From: Asterias rubens | Lineage: Eukaryota; Echinodermata; Asteroidea; Forcipulatida; Asteriidae | Reading direction: 5' to 3' | NCBI RefSeq assembly: GCF_902459465.1 | Contig: NC_047071.1 | Coordinates: forward strand, 14,404,385-14,468,384 | DNA: 64,000 bases | In this document: one piece after another, positions 25,055-37,398 of the stretch | Layout of the letters: the number at the start of each line of letters is the position of its first letter | How positions within the stretch are numbered: position 1 is the stretch's first letter | Position numbers and translations under genes: made by a program | The notes under the pieces: model-generated | What the model was told of the DNA's origin: nothing | Seen by the model: the letters and a program-made list of their open reading frames with translations, nothing else | Databases searched by the model: none

Positions 25055-28000
25055 TCAGATGAAGATTTGATTTTTTAGGTAGTCCTGACGGTTTTCTTCG
25101 GAGGCCTTCATTAATGGAATCCACTCGTAGAATGGTATCTATCAAGACAAAAGAGTAATAGGATGAATTTAGATCTTTGTTGTTTTACAGAAAAGGCCAC
25201 TTCATTAAAGGTTTTAACCTTTTAAAGGGAAGGTACACGTTTGGTAATTACTCAAAACAAATATTAACTTAAAAACTGACTTGGTAACGAGCATTGGAGA
25301 GCTGTTGATAGTATAAAACATTGTGAAAAACGGCTCCCTCTGAAGTAACAATGTTTTTGAGAAAGAGGTAATATTCTCACTAAAATAAAAGACTTCGAGC
25401 CAGAAGTCTTTTACTCCTATCTGAAACACACAAATTCGTTTAACAAGGGTGTTTTTTCTTTCATCATTTTCTTGCAACTTCGATGACCAATTGAGCCCAA
25501 ATTTTCACAGGTTTGTTATTTTATACTTATGTTGAGATACAACAAGTGAGAAGACTGGTTTTTGACAATTACCAAACGTATTCAGTGCCTTTAATGAAGT
25601 GCCCTGTTCTGTAAATTCCTCTGAACTACCCTAAGAAATTACACAATTTGTTACACCATTCACCAAACACCTTCCTTTCAGTATGAGTTTATTAACCGAT
25701 TAGACAAATTTTGCCTGCTATACAACCGTAACGCAGACAAATATAACTTCATAAGTTGATGGATTGAGAAAGGTTGGAGGAGACTCAGTAAGAGAGATCA
25801 ACTCACCTCCACAATTCTGTAACCTATTTTCCTCAGCTGTCGTCTCTTCATAACATGAACACCAAGTAGATCTCTTGAACGAAGACGATAATGGGCTTTG
25901 GGGGAAAAGAGTACTGCCAACCTAGGCATAAAACACACAAGCAATCCTAAGTATGTAGTTAATGTTTGGATCTGAAACAATAGTAAAACACCTTTCATGT
26001 TTGGTTTGCCCTGCTCCACAATTTCATTTCATCTCATTTCATTCATTGTGGTTGTACAGCCAAGGACTCTCAGAAAAGTAAACTTAATCACTGTACTAGC
26101 CAAGAACCCTAAGGGGGAGAAGACAAGGAAGGAAGTTTCAGTTTTAGATGTGGGAGGAAAACCCAAGAGAATTATTCCGGGGAAAAACCCATGCAGACTA
26201 TAGAGACAGTTGTTTTGTAACATGATTCCTTGATAGCTTGTTCATAGGTACAAAAGAGCAGGGAATTTTAAAATTAATGTGTATGGCACATTGGTGCCAA
26301 TCAGGGCCCAGTTTTATGGCTCTGCTTACCGCAAGCAAAGAATGTACGCTTATGAAGCCAGGGCGACTGGGCTTATGTCAAGCATATTTCACAGGTAAGC
26401 AGAGTTTGATTGTCCGCATGTGTACTCCCTGTTACCAGGCATTCTTCACTTACACAGCTAGCACAGACATTCGGCGCTTGCAAAAGAAGCTCAAAATGGA
26501 GATCGTAAGCGCAGAATTCAGTAGTAAGCAGAGCCATGAAATTGGGGCCAGCAGATTGGTATAAAAAAACTTGCCCTAAATGATGTTGCATAGGTGTGGC
26601 ATTATCAACTGTCTCCATAGTCTCTGGAATTCAAGTACATCTGGGGAAAAATCCAGGTTGTTGTAGAGGGTAGACCACGAAACTCGAAAAACTAGATCCC
26701 TTTTTGATGATCATCCCACCGTGTAGGTTTAGTAAGTTTAAACAGCTTACCTCTGAATGTCGTCTTTTGGCATCTCGGTTATAGTGTTTAGCCTAGAAAC
26801 TTCTGATGACATTGAATCCATTCGGATTGGTTTAGAAGAGCTATCTAGATTCACTTCAATGTCTGAAAAAAAAAGGAAATACAAAATATCTTACAAATAA
26901 ACAATGCCAAAAGCAGAGATGCCAACATTGAATTTTAAAAAAGAGTAGCATCTCCCAAATGTTAAGGGCGAACGCAGCTTGGGCTCCCTAAACCGATCTT
27001 TCTATTACTCTCTACAATGCTAATTAGCTCATTTTCAGGCATTGTTGTGAAATAACAATTACCTGTATGCATCAACAGAACAGCTACAAATGTTTATAAT
27101 GGCCAGTGAAAAAAAAAATTGAAAAAAAACCCTGATTTCCCTCATCTTCTGACTATGTTTCAAAAATAAATGTACCATAAAAAAGGGTGGTCTTACTTAA
27201 ATGTAACATAAAAAAGGGTGGCCTTACTTAAATGTTTTTGTTTTAATGATCAGAAACGCAACAACAAGCTATTGGGAGAGTGAGGAGAAAAAAAAAAAAA
27301 AAAAAAAAAACGTGTCCGGATTTTGGGCAAAAAATACGTGTCCGTATTTTGGGCATTGTCTGGGCATTGTCTGGACATCGACGCTACAATTACTGGTAGG
27401 AAAACATGGAAACTGTCTAGCTTAGACCTCACAGGCCACTCAGTTGAAGGTATTTTTGTTCAGAAGGTCTCCTTTTTTTGTCGCCATTATTTCGTACTTT
27501 TTTTGCCAAGCTTCGATAAAGTACATGTATCAGCCAGCGTGGGCACAATAATAGTGGATACATGAGGAATGAGGTTACTGTGACACGTTAGCTCACACAC
27601 AACCTCATTCCCCACGCACGTGTGCACTATTCCCCCCATCATGTAATAGTAGACCAGCCAAACTTTAAAAAGTGCTCTAGAAAAAAAAACCACGGCATAG
27701 TTTGTTAATGGCTAGCATCCATGGTAAATGTATGGATCATGGGCTCAGGAAGACGATTAGGGTGGATGCCCAGCTTGATTTTGAATTTTAAGGTCATTTT
27801 GGGGTAAAAAGGTCAAAAAAGGTCAAAAATCAATATTTTCAAAATTTATGTCAAATTTATTCACATTTGATAGATCTATCCATGAAATGTGTTTTTAACT
27901 TGTACACCAATTGTTTTTGCACTCCCCATCCTCATTGGTGCATTTATTGGTTTCAAATAACTTTTTTTGAAAGGTAAATATACCCAGGCAGTTTTTGAGA

Positions 28001-31000
28001 AAAAAAAATAATTCAAATACCACCTTCATGTGGGGTCTTACCGACTTATTTTAAGGTCAAAGTTTCAAATAAAGCAAAAAATTAGGATTTTTGAAATTTT
28101 CACAAAATTTGATTCCAAGTGTTAGATCTATCCATAAAATGTATTTTTACGTTAATGTTGATATGCCAAACGTATGTAATTAACGAATAAACTTTGACCT
28201 TGTACACAAACGTATAGCAAAGCAAAACGTGAAAGTGTGATTATCTTGAAAGTGTAAATCTTTAGTATACCAGCTTTTTTTTGCACTCAATGGTGCAGTT
28301 ATGTGTTTCAAACAACTATTTTTTTTGAAAGGTTAATGTACCCAGGCAGTTTTTGAAAAAAGAAATTACTCAAATACCACCTTCGTGTAAGGTCATATTG
28401 AGGTCAAAAAGTGCCAAAAATGTCAAAATTTAATTTTTTTTTAAATTTTTCGCCAAATTTTACCCCAGGCGGCAGATCTATCCATAAAAAATAGTTTCAT
28501 CATCAAAATGACATGCCAAGTCTGTGAAATTATGAGTTAATCCTTTGTCTTGTACACAACGTATAGGAAAATTAAATCTTCAATTGCAATTTTCTCAAAA
28601 AGTGCGTATCTTGAGCAGTGTTTTTGCACTTTCTATCCCAGCAATGCATATAAATGTTTGAAAACAACTTTTTTTGTGAAAGGTCAATATACCAAGGCAG
28701 TTTTAGTTTAAACTAAATTCATATTACACCTTCCTCATTGGTAAATTGAAACAAGAAATGCGTATGCTGATTCATGCAATTAGTTTGATATAGTAGTTGT
28801 ATAGTTTGACGTGCTCAAAAAATGCATGTTTGTATCAAAGTTATTTCAACACTCCCAATCTTTCCAAGTACATGTATGCAGTTAAATACACAACTTTTAT
28901 TAGTGAATTAACAAAGTTGAACATTCTTTTTGCAGTAAAATTTTGTTTTTTCCTAGGTAGGCCTATACATTGTAGCTACGGTGGGGGGTTTTGGGGTATC
29001 GTGCAGTGGAACATTGTATACTTTCTTATCTGGAGTGCCATTAGTCAAAGCTAACTCCAGAGCTACATGTAACCAGGCACACCAAAACCAATACAGCCTG
29101 ACATACTTTTATGCCAAGTTTCTTTGATGAAAGAATTCTCACTACTCTTCAGCCACTAGCAGACAGCAATGACAATCTCATCACTTTGATCAATCAGTTT
29201 GTGGACATAACACAGGTCAGAAACATTCCATCATCACAGTTGCCCGGCCACTATACACTTCAGGAAGAAATGAACTTAAACGGGCAAGTCCAAAGTTTGA
29301 GATTTAAATCTTTTTCAAGGGAGGACTACGTCTGCTTAAACAAATTCAACAAGCACTCTAGAAATCCAAACTCCCGACTGTGGTCTCATTACATTGTGAT
29401 GGTGGAGATTGAGATCCAGGACTCGGAAAGACAGATACTTGATCACCAATCTGGAAGCTTTTTCCGTAATGCTGCCGTCCCCATCATCTATGACCACAGT
29501 AACTTTGATCGATATGGATGTGTTCATCTGGCAGATATGAAACTCCTCAAGAAGACAGAGATGTTGATGATGTTCAGAAGCTTTCATAACAAACAGTAAG
29601 ATTTGATGTGTTCCGACTAAACCCAACCTTGGCGAAGAAGATGACACAGACTCTGATATTGTTAGAGAGATACCACTGGTATCTTTGACAACAAAAGACA
29701 TTGCACCAGTTGCTGTGGTAAAGTGATCTTCTAACAACTCCAAATCATGAAACGCAGTATATAATAACCATCTGGAAGCACCGTCTGCTTCAAGAAACTG
29801 ATGGTTTTAGTGACGCCCTGAAGAAAACATTGCGCAAAAACTTTCTCTGATCTGTACAATGCAAATGTTTCAAACAAACGAATTATGTACGGTACAAAAG
29901 GCTATCAAAACGGACAGAAAGTTACTGCAACAATTGCTCAATGCTGCCACTGGAACCTACAACCTGGTCTTGATCGCTAGATTGGAGAGGGCTCCACCAA
30001 GGCAGTGACACAGTCGAAGAGAATGGGAAAGAAAAAGCCAATTCGAAAGTTCATCGATAGACCGGGGTTCCACACCTATACACGTCAGGTATGGGCTATT
30101 GAACAAACCTGATCTCAAGTTCTTGTCAGACGTTTTTGTAGAAAGGGCAAGGGTCTACTGGAAAGATGAGGAATAGTACAGGCGGGGGTTCCTTTATGTT
30201 ACGGAAGCCATGGTCCTTTAGGAGAGATGACGTTTTGAGGACACCTTAGCAGGCTGACACCCGGTTGATGCTCCATGCATAGAGGCAGTCAATGAAGGAT
30301 AAGAGTGATTTGCAGGTGGAGAAATGTCACATTTGTGTGTTCAAAAGCGTCAGAAACTTGGAAATAAATGCACATTAGTTACCCGATAGGTGCAGTAACT
30401 GAGAGACTTGCCAAGCTTACATGCTCTTAAATGATGCAAAACAGCCTCTCCTACATGACCATTTGGAAAAGCAAGTCTCCGAAAAGCAAAGTTAATATGT
30501 GTCAAGGGAATCGGCCGTTAAGGAGAACTTGCTCTCATTGAGCAGTTTGGTAACACTTGTGCACCTTGGTATAAAATCATCAACCTTGTCAGGCACCAAC
30601 TCTTTGATAAATAAGGCGAAGAAGTGTCTGGAGATGTTACTGCCAACAAGAGATGCACTGAAACTTCACACAGCATAAACTAGGAATACATGGACGTCTC
30701 ATCTCTCACACTGACACAGACACACATGAGCTTAAAAGAAAGAGTGGGGTTACCTGGAAGACTACCCCTATCTCAGATGCTTGATTTGAGCTAGTTTTAT
30801 TAAGGTGCAAATCAAAGGGCACCAAGTCAAACTGTAAAACTATGTCAAACTGTTCTGCGTGAATAGCATACAAGTACCTTTTTGTTTCATTTTACCACAT
30901 AAGAAAGTCTGATATGATTTTTTTTAATGCCTTGGTATATTGACCTTTCAAAAAAAAAGTTGTTTTCAAACAATTATATGCATTGGTGGGATAGGAAGTG

Positions 31001-34000
31001 CAAAACACCGTATTGTGCTCAAGATACGCACTTTTTGAGAAAATTGCAATTTAAGATTAAATTTTCCTACACGTTTGTGTACAAGACAAAAGATTAACTC
31101 ATAATTTCACAGACTTGGCATGAAACTATATTAAATGGATAGATCTGCCGCCTGGGGTAAAATTAGGCGCAGAAAGTCAAAAAAATTAAATTTTGACATT
31201 TTTGGCACTTTTTGACCTCAAAATGACCTTACACGAAGGTGGTATTTTTTTTTTTTTTTTTTTTTTTAAACTGCCTGGGTACATTAACCTTTCCCAAAAA
31301 ATTTGTTTGAAACATATATATGCACCAATGAGCTGGGGAGTGCCAAAAAATGCTGGTATACTAAAAATGTACACTTTTCAAGATAATCACACTTTTACGT
31401 TTTGCTTTTGTATACGTTTGTGTACAAGGTAAAAGTTTATCCATTAATTACATACATTTGTCATATCAACATAAATGTAAAAATACATGTTATTGATAGA
31501 TCTATCACTTGAGGTCAAATTTTGTGAAAATTTAAAAAATGCAAAATTTTTGCCTTATTTGAAATTTTGACCTTAAAATGAGTCGGTAAGACCCCCACAT
31601 GAAGGTGGTATTTGAATTATTTTTTTTTCTCAAAAACTGCCTGGGTATATTTACCTTTCAAAAAAGTTGTTTGAAACCAATATATGCACCAATGAGGATG
31701 GGGAGTGCAAAAACAATTGGTGTACTCAAAATGTACCCTTTTCAAGATAATCACACTTTTACACTTCGTTTTGCTATACATTTGTGCACAAGGTCAAAGT
31801 TTATACGTTAATTACATAGGTTTGTAGTATCAACATAAAGTTTAAAATACATTTTATGGATAGATCTATCAAATGTGAATAAATTTGACACAAATTTTGA
31901 AAATATTGATTTTTGACCTTTTTTTACCTTTTTACCCCAAAATGACCTTAAAATTCAAAATCAAGCTGGGCATCCACCCTATTCGTCTTCCCGAGCCCAT
32001 GATCCATACATCTAGCATGGATGCCAGCCATTAACAAACTATGCCGTCCAAAGTGTAATTTCACACTTTGGCTGGCCTACTATAATAGAGATCAATGGGT
32101 ACGATCTAGCAGAAATGCACTAGCGTAAAAAATGCACACTCAGCCGACCAGCCAGCGGGGGAGGGCACGCAACAATCATTACGTCGAGACACGTACATTG
32201 TTCGATTGAATTCGCCGCTATTATTCAACACTGCGTTCTAAAATTAAAAGTGTTTTTTTCTTTTCTGTTACAATTGTTTTGATATTTTTCTTAATTTTTA
32301 TTTCCACTTAATAGTTCATTAGTTGTTTGCATGTATTGTACGATTTAATAAAATTATATTGGCCGGCTTGTTTAGCGTGTTTTATTGAGTATTATCGTAG
32401 CGTCGTAGTCACGGCTTGAAATCGTATTTGCTACGCCCAAATCGTGTATGTTGGTATCTCTGCAAAAGTAGGATTTTGAACGTTGAATGGTGGGACTGTG
32501 TGAGTATTATCAGGTGAGGTTTGCGGTGGCACCATGCGTTCATATATTTTGAGTAGTGTTGGTTCTGAGAAGAACTGGTGGTCCTCAACAGTTTGATCAG
32601 TATGCTCTGATGGTATTCAGGATGATGACTACAGCATACTGATCGAAATGTTGAGTTGTCAACCACCAGTTCGCTTTAGCACCAACACTACTCAAAAGAG
32701 ATTCATACTTGGTGCTTCGAAAACCTCTACTGAGTAACAAAAGTGTTCTCTCACATGCACACAGCATACTGGAAAATTAACAGTTAATACTACTTTTGTA
32801 GAAGCCAAAAATAATATGCACGACAAAAGACTGGAAGGTACTAAAAGTTGTTAAAAACAGCTCAAGATAATTCAAGTAATAACTCAATCAACCAGCTCAT
32901 CAAGAGCAAAAACTGTAAGACATCTGATCACTTGTAAAGTGCGTGTATGAAACGGAATGTTCTATCCCACTTACCAAGGGGTGTCCTAATATGAGGCAAT
33001 ATTGGATGGGCTTTAAGATACTCTGGTCCTCCCAGAATACTTTGCAATCCTTCCATCACTCCAGATAGACCTGCTATCTTGTTGATCACATCCTTTGTAG
33101 AGCCATGTGGACTCTGCCAGAATCTATTGATAAATTCCTGAAGGTAAAACAAATTATAAACAATTTAAAATAATTTTTACACGAGCTACTAGAAAATCAT
33201 CACTACATGTACTACTAACATCGTTTAGTTGTACTTTTGAAAAATTTACACGTCTGAATTCGTCGTAATAATTGACCACAAAATGATGGCAATAACCTCA
33301 AGGTCTTTAAAAACTAGTTACACTTTTGCCTTTGACAGTGTTGCGTCAAAATGGCAATACTTTGACGTCATTTGTGGGTGGTTGCTTTGTTACACCTCCT
33401 TGTTGGAACAAAGCAGCTACACAAAACAGAGCTCCCACAAATGAAGTAAAAGAAGCCTTAAAGGGGATTTTCACTAATTTAAAAAAAACAAAACACTGGA
33501 GAAGGGTATTCAAAATGATTGCTTCTTCTTACAATTACAATCTGCTTAAACCCATGTGAGCTCAATTTAAATTTTGATTGAAAACAAATTTCAAACGAAG
33601 GTCAGCAAGGATCAGTTGTTTCCATTTTCGTCCAAGCCGGTCTTTAAGATTGACTTATACCAAGTTGCTAGAGAAAAAGGTTTGAAGCAGATTCTTCACC
33701 TACACATATCTTTATTCTTTGTCATTTATTATGCTGTTGCTTTTTACCTGTGGTAAGCGATTTCCACTATACTCCGGGTGTTCAATGGCGACTGAACAAT
33801 CCAAGACATACAGAAGCTTGTGCACTTCTGGGGGGCATTTCTCTGCAAAAGAAAACAAACAAAACAAATAATACTTATTGTAAAAATTAAAACATATACA
33901 AATAATTCACCTACCTGTCATACAACATTTATTTGATTGAACGGTTACTGATTGATTATTGATTGAGACTGTAAAAAAAGAATAAACTGAAAAGCTGCTA

Positions 34001-36407
34001 TCTCCAATGGCATGTGAATTCGTTTGATTGTTTGTTTATCCGTGTGTTCAGATGATCTTCCCTTCAAGGGAACTCGGCAAACTCCCACGAGGGGATATAA
34101 ACACCAAGCTGGCAACAGCCAATCTCTCTCATATGAACATTGGTTTAACGTCTATGATTATGACTTGCACAAACCAAGACATTCTGATTCAATACTTATT
34201 CTAGTCACATAAAATAAGCAGTTAGCTTTGAGGATTTGAACCCGAAACCTTGTAACTGCTAGTTCTAGGGTGTGGGTCCTAACCACTGGATCGTGGTGAC
34301 CAGTGGTAACAGCACAGTAACATGTTGAGCCTGCATACCGTTATATGTTGGCCATCAATTGAATGTGATTCAAACATTTGTCAAACAAATAAAACTTTCT
34401 CAATCTCATCCGTATCTTTTCTCAAGACATCTACAATCCCGGCCATATCTCGTTGGGCCCCCCTGCCCCCTTTCAATGTTGGTTCCAATTGCTGATTGTG
34501 TTCTGAGTTGTGTTCTGAGTTACAGTCAACATTGAGCGGGGGGCGGGGGACAAATGTTTTGAATGTGAATGGGAAGTGCACAGGGAATCGTTGTATACAA
34601 CGTTAGGAAAGGGTGGCCCGAGCATTTTGGCCGGGATTGTAGAACGAAGAGGGCGATTGTTGCCATCTCCATTAAGAGCATGTCTGCAATTTCGTTTTTT
34701 AAAAGGGCTAGGCCGTTTTTATTTTGCAAAGGGCACTTCCATTGGAAAACCTTAAAGTCAATGGGAAATTTTTGGAGGGGTACTAAGGCCAAAACCAGGG
34801 GCAAAGGAGGCATGGAATTTCAGGCTGTAGGAGAAAAATTTACCTTTGCAATTGTGAAGACACTCAGAGCTGAAGGCTTGGTCGATCAGAGCGGTCGGAT
34901 ATTGCTCAATAAATGTCAATGATACAAGACTCTTCAAGAATAGAAACGGCTGAGACAATTGCTCTGGTTTGCCCAGCATCTGATAAATTAGACCCTGAAA
35001 GAATTGCTTGGAATTCACGGGTTGATAATTGAGCCGGCAAAACGCCCAGAGTAGCAACCAGATGTCCTTGAAGCGGATGTAGTCAGCCGTCTGGAAAGCC
35101 TGGTCTGCGATGGCGTCCATGAGGGGCTGGTTGAAATGCCGCACTTTGGCAAAAGCGGCCGCTATGTGAGGCGGGCCAAGGAATGCCATTTCTTGGATGC
35201 GCGGGGTTACGCTACGAGCAATGTCCTCGAAGAGGTTCCAGTCATGGAAGTAGGAGCGTGAGAAGAAGCGAATGGTTGAGATGAGGTTGTAGTGGTCCAG
35301 GTCATTGTTATGGAGTTCCTCCGAGACTCTGGGCTTGATGGCTTGCTGGAGTGATCGGGATAGAATACGTGATCTGGACTTCAAGAATGCGTTACAGATA
35401 ACCCCGATCTCGTTCCAGGATAAACTATCTATGTGTCGCTCCACGAAATCAGCCAGTTTCTGAAAGAAATCCTCAGAGGGCACAAATTGCCACTCACCTA
35501 TCAAATAGAACACCTGAATGATGTTTTGTAAAGTCAGATTCTCTACTTTGGAGCTCAGAGTGTTCAGCGCTTCTCTCTGAAACGTCGTCGGCTTTCGTCG
35601 CGTGATGATCCACCAATCGGAGACAAAAAGCGTTGTATTCACGTTCAACGATTTAAGCCTCTTGATGCATTCTTTCTCAATAGCTTCTAACTCTTCAAGA
35701 GACACGTCTGCGTGCATTTTGTACAAAGCAACTAAGATATCGACAAATTCTTCTTGAGTGCAATCACTAACATGACTACATGCGTAGCTGGATAAATCTA
35801 GTAGAGCCACACTGAAGAAATCTGAAGAAATCTTGCTCATCGGGGCTCGACTTAAACTGCTGATAATATCCATTAACTCAGATGATGAGTAAGATGAGAT
35901 TTTCCTTGAAGAATCGTCCACAAAGTTTTTTATCCTCTCAAGATCTTCATTGTCGCATCTCTGCTGTTGGAGTTTGAAGACCTCAAGACTTGATGACCTA
36001 TACTCGACTGAGTCCGAGAGGAACCTTCTTCTTGGGTTTGAGTTAGGGTACCGATGGACATACTTATTGTCACTGCTCGATGGGTCGTCAGTCTTAAGCT
36101 TTGTCTCAAAGACACTCTCGAGGAGGCTGGATACGTTTATAGGCTGACGGTGTCGTTTAACCGGTTTTCTCTTTATGTCATTCACACCATGCCATAAGGG
36201 AGCTGCAGAAGATATTAGTCTACATGGCGTTAAGATTGGATTGAAACTACACGTAGCTAGATGGGATGCACTTTGAGGTGTTTTATCCTTTATCCCATGG
36301 GAAGTAGACCTCCATCTGCATTTTCTTGAACTCAAGTGACGATTTCTCCACAGAATGGTTGTGCATGGCTCAGAGCCAGCAAGAAGACACAGCCGTGCCA
36401 ACATCAT
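25055..36407 (-). CDS. FAST kinase domain-containing mitochondrial protein, 6 coding exons
   Basis: Coding exons on the minus strand, in order: 36407-34844, 33842-33748, 33137-32975, 26862-26751, 25921-25807 and 25138-25055. Phases join exactly to give 710 residues, the usual size for FASTKD proteins. The N-terminus is rich in Arg, Leu and Ser with no acidic run, as in a mitochondrial targeting peptide. A helical-repeat region follows, then FAST_1 (about 455-521), FAST_2 (about 522-610, with LDCSVAIEHPEY and LPHIRTPL), and a C-terminal RAP domain (about 644-702) with FSPKAHYRLRS, LLG, MKRRQLRKIGYRI and IPFYEW. FASTK-family proteins bind and process mitochondrial RNA, and RAP resembles a nuclease fold (established knowledge). 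I cannot say which paralogue it is. The ATG at 36407 follows an in-frame TAA. Intron 3 (26863-32974) hosts a large foldback element. Confidence 0.92.
25224..25592. repeat. Family A element in FASTK-family intron 5
   Basis: It is a full-length copy with diverged ends (GTACACGTTTGGTAATTAC and ATTACCAAACGTATTCAGTG), lying between coding exons 5 and 6. Confidence 0.7.
26305..26550. repeat. Family E hairpin element
   Basis: The ends GGGCCCAGTTTTATGGCTCT and AGCAGAGCCATGAAATTGGG pair. Inner blocks CTTACCG and AGCGCAGAATTC recur in the copy at 46240. Confidence 0.65.
29111..29599 (+). pseudogene. Unrecognised coding remnant in the centre of the foldback element
   Basis: The open frame of 162 codons starts MPSFFDERIL and has a balanced, protein-like composition (SREDYVCLNKFNKHSRN, IYDHSNFDRYG, LKKTEMLMM). 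It stops at 29597-29599. Shifted frames then continue with plausible peptide (FDVFRLNPT, then GEEDDTDSDIVREIPLV and a stop near 29726), which suggests a longer protein broken by a stop and indels. No zinc finger, DDE triad or other motif is recognisable. It is either part of the element's own transposase or a captured host fragment. Confidence 0.4.
29880..30240 (+). pseudogene. Further decayed coding segments in the foldback centre
   Basis: Short peptide-like stretches in different frames (RKLLQQLLNAATGTYNLV; YGLLNKPDLKFLSDVFVERA; YWKDEEYRRGFLYV) are separated by stops and frameshifts. They could belong to the same protein as 29111-29599. No family was recognised. Confidence 0.3.
32548..32690. 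repeat. Family G foldback element
   Basis: GAGTAGTGTTGGTTCTGAGA is inverted at the right end (CACCAACACTACTC). The interior CAGTATGCTCTGATGG is paired with CAGCATACTGATCG. Confidence 0.65.
34215..34305 (-). repeat. tRNA-derived SINE, second type
   Basis: On the minus strand a B box (GGGTTCAAATCC) and an A box (GATCCAGTGGTTAGGACC) are spaced as in a tRNA. It differs from the family at 1393. Confidence 0.55.
34695..34830. repeat. Family F-like element at the FASTK-family exon 1 donor
   Basis: AAAAGGGCTAGGCC, GCAAAGGGCACTTCC and GCAAAGGAGGCATGGAATT blocks recur at 3428-3570 and 44800-44945. It lies about 13 bases beyond the splice donor at 34843 on the minus strand. Confidence 0.5.
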
Positions 36408-36726
36408 AGTTACTGTCAATTAGTCAGCGATGTCAGGTGGAAGAAGCAATCTGAAAACAAAATAAAATCACATATTTAAGTCAGCAAATTTTAAATTAAA
36501 AGAGTGCATGGGAGTCCAGGTTTGTTCAAGTTTCCAGTTAAACATAAAGTTTTTTATTCGCTTTCAACTGAAAGATACAGTCTTCAATTAACTGCAGATG
36601 ATATGCTGAACACTTGCATATTCAGGAGGGGGATCATCTACCTTACTATTTCAATATTTGCTGAATGAATGGCCATGGCTTTATATTATACTTTTTATAT
36701 TGTGCGTACCCCAAAGTTACTCCAAG

Positions 36727-36793
36727 AACTATTTCGGTTTCGTCTGGCTATCGTCTCCCGTAAGGCGATAGCTGGACGAAACCGAAATCGTTC
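36727..36793. repeat. Near-perfect ~30-bp palindrome
   Basis: TTTCGGTTTCGTCTGGCTAT is followed after a few bases by its complement (ATAGCTGGACGAAACCGAAA). It lies in the FASTK leader intron. Confidence 0.8.
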
Positions 36794-36944
36794 TAAAGAG
36801 TATACCCAAGTCACTTTGTACCCAAGTCGTTTGGAGAGATGGAGAAGTGGTATGGATTGATGACAATCATCGAACACACCAATCATCACTGATTCACTCC
36901 ATCTGCACTATTGATACACTGCCCCCCTAGGCCCTAGCCCTGCT

Positions 36945-37082
36945 GGATAACTTTTCCAATCCGTATGGCGCCACCACTTTTTCACTCATTTTTACAAAAA
37001 AGGATATATCAATCAGGTAAATTAGATACTTTATTATTTTATTTCGAATGAAAAAGTGGTGGTGCCATACGGAAACTTTTTC
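36945..37082. repeat. Family B hairpin element, copy 2 (reverse orientation)
   Basis: CCGTATGGCGCCACCAC and GTGGTGGTGCCATACGG arms surround an AT-rich loop. The end asymmetry (GGATAACTTTTCC on the left) shows it is inverted relative to the other two copies. It lies about 60 bases from the leader-intron donor of the FASTK-family gene. Confidence 0.8.
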
Positions 37083-37144
37083 AAATAAACAATCCATCAT
37101 CTTAGCCTTGAAAATAATAAGAGAAAATAAGTTTTGAACTCACG

Positions 37145-37398
37145 ATTTGCACGCTGCGTATGGGCGCTGCCATTTTGTTGTGAAATCATTCAACAGAGGG
37201 CGCTATATCACTTTAGTGGACATTAAACAGTCACCAAGCCCAGCACCCAAATACATTAATTTTTTTTTTTTCGACGGCCAACTTGGGCCACCGTACTTTT
37301 GCAAAGCAGCGTGGGACTACAGTTTGAAAATGGCCGCTGACATTTAACACAACAACAAGTTTTGTCCTTTTAAATATTTTGTAACAAAAACATCCACA
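37145..37398. promoter_or_regulatory. Probable bidirectional promoter between FASTK-family gene and TICRR
   Basis: At most about 255 bases separate the FASTK untranslated exon (minus) from the TICRR ATG (plus). The stretch is GC-richer than its surroundings. It holds AAAATGGC-type motifs in both orientations (GCCATTTTG near 37169 and AAAATGGCCGC near 37327), resembling the YY1 site common just downstream of animal transcription starts. A poly-T run sits at 37260-37271. No TATA box stands out. Confidence 0.5.

Larger units (their letters stand above)
27642..32090. mobile_element. Large foldback element inside FASTK-family intron 3
   Basis: Two arms of about 1.1-1.2 kb, 27642 to about 28790 and about 30880 to 32090, are inverted copies of each other. 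Matching landmarks are AGGGTGGATGCCCAGCTTGA near 27770 and its complement near 31965, and CCCAGGCAG blocks inside. Each arm is itself made of about three diverged tandem units of roughly 350 bases (blocks GATAGATCTATCCAT, CTTGTACACAA and ACCTTCATGTGG). The 2.1 kb centre holds a decayed, unrecognised coding region. The plan of long inverted arms built from tandem subrepeats is that of foldback/Galileo-type DNA transposons. Family assignment is by architecture only. Confidence 0.75.
36408..37200 (-). promoter_or_regulatory. 5' untranslated region and leader intron of the FASTK-family gene
   Basis: On the minus strand a GTGAGT donor lies at 37143-37138, and a TTTTCAG acceptor precedes 36450. This defines a probable noncoding first exon ending at 37144 and a roughly 690-base leader intron (37143-36451). 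The second exon begins at 36450, 43 bases before the ATG. The intron contains a family B hairpin (36945-37082) and a tight palindrome (36727-36793). The noncoding exon's outer end is not visible; the YY1-like motif nearby suggests it lies near 37.2 kb. Confidence 0.5.

Noticed and set aside
34569-34922. 117-codon plus-strand frame
   Set aside because: It is antisense to the end of FASTK exon 1 and runs through a family F-like repeat.
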